Positions 8,825 to 17,172 of a stretch of DNA of 64,000 nt are shown piece by piece. Position 1 is the stretch's first letter. Each line of letters begins with the position of its first letter. The stretch covers positions 2,170,001 through 2,234,000 of the forward strand of contig OZ246985.1 in the NCBI GenBank assembly GCA_965232615.1, read 5' to 3'. Below the pieces are notes generated by a model. That model made no database searches. It saw only the letters and a list, made by a program, of their open reading frames with translations, and was not told the DNA's origin. This stretch comes from UBA2779 sp965232615. GTDB taxonomy: Bacteria > Spirochaetota > Spirochaetia > DSM-2461. The translations under genes were made by a program, and so were the position numbers.

Positions 8825-9622
8825 TCACCGCATTGGCGGCAACGAAAGCGGGCCGGTAGCCGATTGTGAATCATTAAGAATTCCGATATTTGTTATTTGT
8901 TCTCCAGTTAGCCTTATTGTATTTATTAGATTTCCCCAAATTGTAAAAAAATTATTTGATCCTACTTCTTCCAGAATTTCATCATTCTGAAGCTTTGAAT
9001 AAAATCCTTCTATATTTTCTGAAAAAGGATCATTGAAAAATAAAGTACCATTACTATTTTTATGAAAAAATTCTGAATATTTATTTGCGATGTTAAAACT
9101 TGAATCATGTAATATTAAAGAAATTGAAATCAGATATTCATTATGAATTAGTATAAGAAGATTGTGATAACCATTTGGTGCTAGACCACCATCTCCAACC
9201 ATCCCGAAATATGATTCACCAATTATTTCATTATCGACTGAATACTTTCGATAAGAACTTAAAATATCATATTTTGCTGTTGGTTTATTCATAATAAATG
9301 AAGAATCTTCAGCACTTAGAAGTTCTAATATTGTTTCTTGTGTCACTGTTTCCTTAGTATTTAATAAGAAAAAAAGAGAGTTCGATAAATATGTGTGAGC
9401 ATATCTATCATGTAAATAATCACCGAGTGGTTTTATTCTAATGATGATTTCAATATCAGAATCAGCACTAATAGCATTTTCTTCATTAGGAGTATAATAC
9501 CTAAACCTAATTGTTTCTGGAATATCAATTCTCAAATAATAGTCTTGGAAGTTATATTCTTTACCTACTAATAAAGGAATTGGAAGAAGCAATATTACTA
9601 ATAAAAATAATTTTCTTTCCAT
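8825..9622 (-). CDS. exported protein, candidate immunity for RHS tip 4
   Basis: 265 residues, start 15 bp after the stop of the RHS fragment encoded just upstream on the same strand. Residues 1-19 are a signal peptide (KLFLLVILLLPIPLLVG). The gene is strikingly AT-rich compared with the RHS core. No known domain recognised. Its position directly after a variable RHS tip, its different base composition and its export signal suggest a periplasmic immunity protein for that tip (inference). The last 10 residues lie in GC-rich sequence next to the IS, so the C-terminus may have been altered. Confidence 0.6.
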   Translation of the reverse strand: MERKLFLLVILLLPIPLLVGKEYNFQDYYLRIDIPETIRFRYYTPNEENAISADSDIEIIIRIKPLGDYLHDRYAHTYLSNSLFFLLNTKETVTQETILELLSAEDSSFIMNKPTAKYDILSSYRKYSVDNEIIGESYFGMVGDGGLAPNGYHNLLILIHNEYLISISLILHDSSFNIANKYSEFFHKNSNGTLFFNDPFSENIEGFYSKLQNDEILEEVGSNNFFTIWGNLINTIRLTGEQITNIGILNDSQSATGPLSLPPMR

Positions 9623-9637
9623 TACGTCTTTACTCTT

Positions 9638-11377
9638 TTAGTCTTCACGCATATTAAATTCTATATTTCGTGTTGGCCATTCCGGCACTAGAGTTTCTCC
9701 TCGAATATCTCCGGTTTTTCCATCCCACGGATCATGATATCCAGTATCACCAATTGAATTAAGGAAATGATCGGGAAAAGGATCTGCATCTGTTTGTAGC
9801 GCATAAATTCTATGGCTGAAACCACTATCATCATAATTCCAATCACCCATTAATCCTGTGTCAGACCACATATCATTTGCAGCATCTTCCCATCTAACAA
9901 ATGCATTATTGAGATCAATCGAACCATTATCGACGGCATTTTGCATCATATTTAATCCCTGATCAAATGTAAGCTGTTCACGCGTTTGTGTAGTATATTG
10001 TTCAGAAATTTCATTTAGTAAAGATGTAGCAGCACAAGCAGTAGCTGAAAAACTTCGCCCAACAGACTCTTGGAATTGATTTTGTGTAAACATAGTAGGT
10101 TTTACTTTTACAGACATAGCGGCCTGACTTGCATATGCAGCATCGGCACTTTCCAGCCCCGTCGGATCAACATACCGCAAAGGATTATTACTCACATACA
10201 CATACCAGTTCAACCCATCCTGAATCGGATCAACATTAACAAACCGCCCTATGGCCGCATCATAATACCGGGCATTAAAATAATACAACTCCGTGTCATC
10301 CAGCTCCTTACCCCCGTAACTGTACTTCGCCGAGTCTTCCGTTTCCGCCTCGTCGGCATCCAGCCGTTTCAACTGCTCCCCAAAGGCCCGATACTCATAG
10401 AGCACCTCCAATACTCCAGACTCATCGGTTACAGCCTTGGTGGAGTTCAGGTGATCCAGATGGTAGTAGCTCTTCTCCTCGGAGGTGGTTCCGTCAGCGG
10501 CGGTTACCGTGCTAACCCGTCCAGCCAGTAGATCCCCCGACAGCACATAGCGGTTCACCCTGCCCTTCTGTTCGCTCTCATCCGCGGGTAGCTCAATGTC
10601 CATCGCCACCGCTATCTGGCCATGCCGCAGGTAGACCGTTGTCTCCTCCGGGGTCTTCTTCACCAGGCGGTTCCCCGCATTGTCGTAGCTGTAAGTGCTC
10701 ACCTCACCATCCAGGGTACTCTTCACCAGCCGGTTCATGGTGTCGTATTCCAGCTCCAGTATCTGGGTGGCCGAATCGGCGGAATAAACTTCCCGCTTCA
10801 CCGTGTTCCCGTTCGCATCATACCAGTACCGGGCAAAGAGTCTTTCTTCAGTCTCATCTTCCTGGGTCACATAGATGCTCTCCAGGCGGTTGCGTTCCCC
10901 GTAGCGGTACTCATAGACGGTCCCGTTCTGAACCAGCCTCTTCCGGTTTCCGTTCTTGTCGTAGGCGAAGGATTCCACATCGTAGAGATCCTCGGGATCT
11001 TCTAAGTTCGCCTGGCCATGATCGATCCCGTTGATCCGCCCGTCCTCGTTCAGGTCGGCGGCGGGATTGTAGATCCTGATCTTCCCCTCGACCTCAATGG
11101 GATCAACCTCTTTCTGGGTTCCGAAGCTGGCGGCCACCAGCTTGGACACATCGGTCTCACCGGGAATCAGGGTAACGGCCCCGACGATGCGGTCGAAGCC
11201 GTCGTATCGGTACTCGTTGTCGTTGATCTTCAGGATGTCCCCCACCCCGTTGAGGGTGTAGTTCAGATCGGTGATGGCAGTATTTCCACTGAGTACCGAT
11301 ATATGGGAGATGCGCTTGCGGTTGTCGAAGACCCAGCTCTGGTGTGTGCCGTTGGCGTAGCCCATCCGGGTTACCAC
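9638..11377 (-). pseudogene. orphan RHS 3' end with C39-like cysteine peptidase tip (displaced cassette 4)
   Basis: 579 codons open from a GTG at 11377, just after a TGA that ends the preceding small gene. Residues 1-409 are the type A RHS core (YD repeats, ending RYVDPTGLE), nearly identical in DNA to the full-length RHS. There is no signal peptide and no good ribosome site, so it is probably a silent displaced 3' end. Residues 410-579 are a unique AT-rich tip with a plausible papain/C39-like triad: C448 (ATACAATSLLNE), H537 (FPDHF) and D549 (YHDPWDG). The core contains the same dockerin-like loop (DLNEDGRINGID) as the full-length protein. The tip fold is inferred from motifs only. Confidence 0.75.
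10151..11377. repeat. RHS core repeat A, copy 1 (1,227 bp)
   Basis: Aligns without indels to 17602-18828 (constant offset 7,451), with few substitutions. It starts at the codons for the conserved DPTGL boundary and ends at VVTR. This is the segment through which tip exchange by homologous recombination could occur. Confidence 0.95.
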
Positions 11378-11398
11378 TTGTGAGTCCTCGACAAAAGA

Positions 11399-11596
11399 TC
11401 ACTTTAATGCTATACGTACAATCTCCACTGCTAACACAAAGAAATATCCAACGATAGAGATATAAAATAATCGACGAACCTTTTTCTTTCTTATTCGTTC
11501 AAGAGCCTTTTCATCGGAAAGAATCAGCCAAAGCATTGTCATCGAAATGATCGCAAACCCCTGTGATGATAAATATTCTCCAATTTCACGAAGCAC
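11399..11596 (-). CDS. small membrane protein, candidate immunity for RHS tip 3
   Basis: 65 residues. Start GTG at 11596 is 2 nt after the stop (TAA, 11599-11601) of the extended tip 3 frame and has GGAGGAGG upstream within that frame. Two hydrophobic segments (about residues 14-27 and 43-62) flank a Lys/Arg-rich loop (DEKALERIRKKKVRR). Small two-helix membrane proteins are frequent immunity partners of membrane-active toxins. That fits the glycine-rich hydrophobic tip it follows, but the function is inference. Confidence 0.6.
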   Translation of the reverse strand: MLREIGEYLSSQGFAIISMTMLWLILSDEKALERIRKKKVRRLFYISIVGYFFVLAVEIVRIALK

Positions 11597-11598
11597 TC

Positions 11599-12837
11599 TT
11601 ACTCACCTCCTCCAAAATCGGATATCGGGGAGGAAGTGAACTCCATATCCACCAAAGTAGGTGCACCTAAATCTGTTGGAGTAAAAAGAAAGTCAAGTGT
11701 ATCTACAGGCTGCCCACCAACCCATTTTCCAATACTTTGAAGTACATCGGATTCTTCTCCTGTGACTCATTTCATAAGCTCATCACCAGCAATCCCAAGG
11801 ATTTCCGACATAGAGTCTGGATTATCGTACACTGCGTCCGGATTATCTTCCATTAGGCCAGCTACTGTTTCAGCAACACCTACTGTTGCTTCGACAAAAC
11901 CATCAACTGCATAGATAGACCCGACAACGATACCTCCTACTGCTACAGGTGCTAGAACACCTCCAGAGGCAACCCCAGTACCACTGGAGGCAATAACAGC
12001 CCCGACACCCATTACAGTTTTCAGAGCTCCCTTTACTGCTTTTACGGAGCCATCAGCAACAACATCCCAATTTACTAGCCCCGTCGGATCAACAAACCCC
12101 AGCGGATTATTACTCACATACACATACCAGTTCAACCCGTCCCGCGCCGGATCCTCCGTTGTAAACCGCCCAAGCTCCGCATCATACCACCTCGCATTGA
12201 AGTAATACTGTCTGGCCGCTTCGTCATAATCCTTCCCCGTGAATTTCACTCTCTCCTCAATGCTCCCTTCGGAGGACACCAGTTCCCCGAAGGGCGATAC
12301 ATCCCCCTGCCAGACTACGCTGCCCTCCTCGTCAAACATCACCGTGGTGCTTCCGAGACGGTCCGTGCCGTAATAATATGTCCCGTCAGGGGTGATCTTG
12401 GCCAGGTGCTTTCCCCTGCGGAACACATAGCGGATCAGTTCATCGCCTCGGTGTTCTTCTATAATGTTGCCGTCAAGGTCGAACACATAGCGCACCGTGC
12501 CGGCTTTATCGGTGCGCTCTATCCGCAAGTTCCTGTGGCTGTAGCGGTAGGAGGCCGCCACTTCAACTTCTCCCTCGCCGTTAAGCCTGCTCACCGATAC
12601 AAGGCGGTTGAGCAGGTCATACTTATAGAGGGTATAGCGGCCTTCCTTATGTATGGTAATCTCTCCCCCGCTTTCTGTGTACCTGTCTCCCTTTTCCGTC
12701 ATGTTCCCGTTTTCATCGTAGCGGTAGGCGTAATCCCCGGCGATCTGCACAAGATCGCTGCCGGGGTAATAGCTGTAGCGGTCACTGCGCATTATGTCGG
12801 TTAGGGTGCCCGTGAATAATTTTTCAAAACTGCACAT
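11599..12837 (-). pseudogene. orphan RHS 3' end with glycine-rich tip, interrupted by TGA (displaced cassette 3)
   Basis: From ATG at 12837 the frame has a short unrelated start (CSFEKLFTG) and then the type B RHS core to DPTGL. A hydrophobic Gly/Val/Ala-rich tip follows (VMGVGAVIASSGTGVASGG), up to a TGA at 11767-11769. Beyond that TGA the same frame stays open for 55 codons (VTGEESDVLQSIGKWVGG...) to TAA at 11599-11601, two bases before the immunity candidate. The tight junction shows the longer frame was once the real gene. No signal peptide. Tip function not recognised; a pore-forming or linker segment is possible. Confidence 0.75.
12077..12808. repeat. RHS core repeat B, copy 1 (about 732 bp)
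   Basis: Aligns without indels to 14476-15207 (constant offset 2,399) with few differences. It encodes the type B RHS end, from SDRYSYYP to DPTGL. It differs from repeat A in sequence but ends at the same conserved boundary. Confidence 0.95.
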
Positions 12838-12870
12838 TTCATATGCATGAATTCAGTATAAAAAAGGGCT

Positions 12871-12918
12871 GAATTGCAAGACATGCTTTGTCAATTCCAA
12901 TGGCATTTTATTGCCATT
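12871..12918. repeat. two adjacent hairpins between immunity gene and RHS fragment
   Basis: GAATTG (12871-12876) pairs with CAATTC (12892-12897). Immediately next, AATGGCA (12899-12905), loop TTTTAT, pairs with TGCCATT (12912-12918). Neither is followed by a T-run on the minus strand, so they are not convincing terminators for the flanking genes. Confidence 0.5.
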
Positions 12919-12949
12919 TTATAACTTCAACTGTGTATAAAGTCAACAA

Positions 12950-13924
12950 TCAGTAGTCAATAAAAATATAGCCATAATCATAAAACAGTTTCTCAATTTC
13001 TTTCCAATTTGGATGCTGTTCTCTCCCAGGACCGCCGCCAAGTGCTAAACCACCATAAAACAATGCCGTATACTTTCCTTGAGATTTTGCATTAACATCA
13101 ATTCCAGCGTCAAGTAAGGTTTTAATTATTCTAATATCAGCTGTTGCAATACCTCTATGCAACATAGTTGCTCCATCTGATTTTATGAATTTCAAATTAA
13201 AACCTCTATCTATCATTTTTTTAAATATTAAATAATTTCCATCATCTTCATTTTTTAACATATTATTCATATACCGATGAAAAAGAGATTCAAATATTGA
13301 CCAATCAGAAAACTCTATTGGCTCAATATAGTCCAATATAGCTAAAACCTTTTTTGTTTCTAACCTATATATAGCGTTATATAAAGGATGCTTAACTCTG
13401 TTCTCTGAATCTAGTGAATCTAGGTTTTTAGGAGTAAAATTTAGATTCTTCAAAAGCAATTGGGCAATCTGCTGTTCTGATATATCCTCAAATTTTAAAA
13501 ACAAAACAAGACTCTTTCCATTTTTATCATATATGTCCAAATTTATCTTATCATGTGCGATAAGATTATTATATAATGTTTTATTTTCAACTTTCATAGC
13601 TAAAAAGAGGATATGTGATCCATCTTCAAGAATTACATTGCTATTTTTTGTGTTTTTAATTAATTCAGATATTATTAATAATCGATTTTCATCAATAGGT
13701 TGAAAACCTTTGATTGAGTAATCTACAAAGTACCCCTGCAAACTATAGTTAAGAATATCAGTAATCTCAAAATCATCAAGAACATTCTCATTTAATAATC
13801 CTGTAAATTCATCGTAATTATTATCATCTATATATCTCTTGCATTTGGACACAATATCATTACCACTGCAATTAAACATACAAAATACAAATAAATAAAT
13901 TAATAATTTCTTATTCAACATCAT
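12950..13924 (-). CDS. ankyrin-repeat (lipo)protein, candidate immunity for RHS tip 2
   Basis: 324 residues. The start overlaps the end of the upstream RHS tip frame by 14 nt, so translation is coupled. The N-terminus is a signal sequence ending in a loose lipobox (FVFCMFNC, Cys19). The C-terminal third has ankyrin repeats: GATMLHRGIATADIRIIKTLLDAGIDVNAK is spread over about residues 250-280. Ankyrin proteins are common immunity partners in polymorphic toxin loci. Very AT-rich. The export signal suggests it protects the periplasm. Immunity role is inference; exported ankyrin protein is well supported. Confidence 0.7.
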   Translation of the reverse strand: MMLNKKLLIYLFVFCMFNCSGNDIVSKCKRYIDDNNYDEFTGLLNENVLDDFEITDILNYSLQGYFVDYSIKGFQPIDENRLLIISELIKNTKNSNVILEDGSHILFLAMKVENKTLYNNLIAHDKINLDIYDKNGKSLVLFLKFEDISEQQIAQLLLKNLNFTPKNLDSLDSENRVKHPLYNAIYRLETKKVLAILDYIEPIEFSDWSIFESLFHRYMNNMLKNEDDGNYLIFKKMIDRGFNLKFIKSDGATMLHRGIATADIRIIKTLLDAGIDVNAKSQGKYTALFYGGLALGGGPGREQHPNWKEIEKLFYDYGYIFIDY

Positions 13925-16255
13925 TCACCTCTCTCTTATAAGAAGTTACTCTTAAGCTATCAATAGCATCCACACCATATTCTTTATAGTTAAAATAGTC
14001 CGCAGTCTGAAAATACTCCAACTTAGAACTTTTATTGCCCAATTCATCAGTTGTTGTCTTTATTCTATTTATATTAACAGAATGTCCATCAATTCTAGCT
14101 TCTACAGATGCAATTAAATCAGGACTATTCTGTAATCTCAGTATCTCTTCAATAGAAGATTCGGTACCAGATACACTGTAAGTATTTGTCTCAAGGTTAG
14201 TAGCTGCCTTCTGGAAGTCATTTCTTTCATCTATACTAAGTAACTGGTCATCTCCAAATGTAGCAGTATTGTTATAATCGGAAGGCTTAATTCTTTCTTT
14301 ACCAAAAAAATCATTTGCAGAATTGGCAGCATTTACTTGTGCAATAAAAACACATCCATAGTTTCTAATCGTACTTTTATACCCCCAATCGGTATGAATT
14401 GCTCCGCCACCAAGAGATTGTTGCGCTATATCTACAGTATCTTGTTTCTCTCCATCAATTGTCCTTAATAGAATCAGCCCCGTAGGATCAACATACCGCA
14501 AAGGATTATTCCTCACATACACAAACCAGTTCAACCCGTCCCGTGCCGGATCCTCCGTTGTAAACCGCCCAAGCTCCGCATCATACCACCTCGCATTGAA
14601 GTAATACTGTCTGGCCGCTTCGTCATAATCCTTCCCCGTGAATTTCACTCTCTCCTCAATGCTCCCTTCGGAGGACACCAGTTCCCCGAAGGGCGATACA
14701 TCCCCCCGCCAGACTACGCTGCCCTCCCCGTCAAACATCACCGTGGTGCTCCCAAGACGGTCCGTGCCGTAATAATATGTCCCGTCAGGGGTGATCTTGG
14801 ACAGGTGCTTCCCCCTGCGGAACACATAGCGGATCAGTTCATCGCCCCGGTGTTCTTCTATGATGTTGCCGTCAAGGTCAAACACATAGCGCACCGTGCC
14901 GGCTTTATCGGTGCGCTCTATCCGCAAGTTCCTGTGGCTGTAGCGGGAGGAGACCGCCACTTCAACTTCTCCCTCGCCGTTAAGCCTGCTCACCGATACA
15001 AGGCGGTTGAGCAGGTCATACTTATATAGGGTATAGCGGCCTTCCTTATGTATGGTAATCTCTCCCCCGCTTTCGGTGTACCTGTCTCCCTTTTCCGTCA
15101 TGTTCCCGTTTTCATCGTAGCGGCAGGCGTAATCCCCGGCGATCTGCACAAGATCGCTGTCGGGGTAATAGCTGTAGCGGTCACTGCGCATTGTGTCTGT
15201 CAGGGCGCTGTGGACGGCCCGGCCGCCGTCGGGCTTGTAGCTGTAGAACTTGTTGACGCCGCCCGAGAGGGCGTAGACCCGGACGCTCTCGGGATCAAGG
15301 TCGAAGCTGCCGGGGTCCATTAGCGGCTCGCCTTCCGCGTCCAGCGCGTTGATATGGCTGTGCAGCTTGATGAAACGGGTGAACACCCCGTACTCCAGGG
15401 TGAATGTTATCTCTCCGGTCTGTTCGTCGGTTTCCATGCCGAAGGGCTGTTCGGTGTACTGCCCCTCCATGTACCAAGAACTTCTGGACGGTCCTGCCGC
15501 AGTCATCATAACAATACTCATAGAGATTACCCTCAAAGTCCCGGTGTTCTGTCACTTCTCCCTGATCGCTGTACACGAAGGACTGCCGGACTCCCCTCTG
15601 ATCAGTTTCCTCAATCAGTCTTCCCCAAAAGTCATAGCTGTAGGAACGTGTTTGACCCAGGGGATCGGTTTCTTCTGTCAGGCGTCCATCGTTACGGCGG
15701 CGGTATTTCCAGATAACCGCTTGGGCGGTTACAGGCCGGTAGGCAATGAGGTGATTTAATTCATTGTACCGGTAGGATTCCTCTCTGCCGGTGGGTAGGG
15801 TCTGACTTATCAGGTTGCCGGCCAAATCGTACTCCCAGAGGGTTATATCGTCCCCCCGAACCATCCGAAGTAGTTGTCCCAGGGTGTCGTAGAGGTACTG
15901 ATACTTCGCCCCAAGGGGGGTTTCGGCTTCCTTCACCCGGCCTAGGGCATCGTAAGTGTATTCATAGCGATGGCCCAAGGGGTCTATGGCCGCGCTGAGA
16001 CGGCCCAGGGCATCGTACTCACGGCCCCAGGTTTCACCGGCCTGATCGGTGATGCCCGTTAGACGGCCATAGGCATCGTAACGGTAGCTGACACTGTATC
16101 CTTCGGCATCCGTCACTTGGGAAAGTCGGCCCAGATTATCAAACTGAAAGTGGGTTTCATTGCCGGTCCGGGGGTCTTTTATCCGCTTTAACTCACCGCT
16201 CTGTGTATCGTAGCTTCGCTCTTCTATCACCTGCCCGTCGGGGCCTTCGATTGAA
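13911..16255 (-). pseudogene. type B RHS fragment with possible cysteine peptidase tip, frameshifted (displaced cassette 2)
   Basis: Two frames form one RHS fragment. From about 16255 the upstream frame reads RHS/YD repeats (DPRTGNETHFQFDNLGRL...) until it leaves frame at about 15480-15490, after CGRTVQKF. The other frame resumes with WYMEGQYTEQPFGMETD and runs to the stop at 13911. The core ends RYVDPTGL. The 187-residue tip has a possible Cys-His pair: C395 in RNYGCVFIAQVNAAN and H485 in IDGHSVNINRI (numbered from the 541-codon frame). That spacing suits a papain/C39-like fold but the third residue is unclear. The fragment has no start of its own: its 5' end is fused in frame to the remains of the preceding immunity gene. 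Confidence 0.75.
14476..15207. repeat. RHS core repeat B, copy 2 (about 732 bp)
   Basis: Partner of 12077-12808. It lies within the longer type B RHS fragment, so this copy is probably closer to the parental sequence. Confidence 0.95.
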
Positions 16256-17065
16256 TCTTTGCACTCAAAAAGCATCCTTATGAAATAATCAACAGACGAG
16301 GGAACATAAGCCATATCATCTGAATTAAGAAATAGCTGATCCCCATTATCCAAGATTAGCTTAACTCGATCATTCGGATAATATACATGATTAGTAAGAA
16401 AAAATAAGGTATTAGCCGGTAAGTATGAATACGGAACTTGTGAATCTTCGTTGCGATATACAGGTGTGTTGTCTTTCAATGTCAGAAGATTGGGTAAACT
16501 GCCAACGAGTAAAAAAAGAGGAACACCCTCACTATATTCATAATAAAAGCGTTCAATTCTAACAATTCTTTCTTTCTCCACTTGCATACTAACTGATTCC
16601 AAATCAGGAATACCGGAATATGAAACTGTAAAGGAAAAACTGTCATTATTAATAAAAAAAATTCGGATCATTGGTTCTAGGGGAAGATTATTTGGTATGC
16701 TTGATTTTCCTAAAAGTATATTTTTTATTGAGAAGAAATACTGTTCAAGCAGTGTTATTTCCCTGTTTGTTAATCTTTGAGAGTCCTGATCAATATGCGA
16801 TGTTTTCTTTGAATTCATCCATCGCATATTGAAATTTTACAAGTGTATATTTCCGATCAAACATTGATAAAAACATATCAAAATCATCAGACTTCACAGT
16901 TTTTATCATTTTCTCTACAAAAGACTGTTCATTGTTCAATGGGTCTCTATTTACATATACCACATCTATTGGCCCTGCTTCTGCAAATGATGTAATTAAT
17001 GCCAAAACCAGGATGAGATTGTTTCTTTGTGTTAATACTTGATGTGTCCTTTCCAATATTTTCAT
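16256..17065 (-). pseudogene. frameshifted exported protein, candidate immunity for the M23 tip
   Basis: The first frame (17065-16790) starts at an ATG with AAGG upstream and has a signal peptide (NNLILVLALITSFAEA). It breaks near 16795-16800, after DEFKENIA. A second frame continues (HIDQDSQRLTNREITLLEQYF...) for about 185 residues to about 16256. There it passes without a stop into the type B RHS core (ECK|DSIEGPDGQ). Read together this is one exported protein of about 270 residues, AT-rich, placed directly after the M23-tipped RHS. No domain recognised. The frame break and the fusion suggest the protein is no longer made intact. Confidence 0.6.
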
Positions 17066-17086
17066 ATCCTTCAGCTCCTCTAGATT

Positions 17087-17172
17087 CTATTTAGTACATT
17101 CTTCTCTTCCTGCCTGCTCTGCTGCTTCAGTCATTCTATCAATATAGTCCGTGACAAGTCTTTCAGACGGTT
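17087..17172 (-). other. former C-terminal extension of the M23 RHS tip, out of frame
   Basis: Just after the RHS stop at 17173-17175, another frame reads YIEPSERLVTDYIDRM and then TEAAEQAGREECTK before a TAG at 17087-17089. This looks like genuine helical protein rather than random translation. A one-base change near 17175 would attach it to the M23 domain, so the current stop may be the result of a frameshift. Confidence 0.4.

Noticed and set aside
10622..11034. Long plus-strand frames opposite the RHS core (also at 18073-18485 and 12406-12804)
   Set aside because: They are the antisense of GC-rich YD-repeat codons and recur wherever the RHS repeat recurs; composition is that of shadow frames.
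11767..11769. TGA as selenocysteine codon in the RHS tip
   Set aside because: No stable hairpin with a conserved apical loop was seen right after the TGA, and the locus is full of other disabling mutations.
12899..12918. Rho-independent terminator between the ankyrin gene and the next RHS fragment
   Set aside because: The hairpin is AT-rich and on the minus strand is not followed by a T-run.
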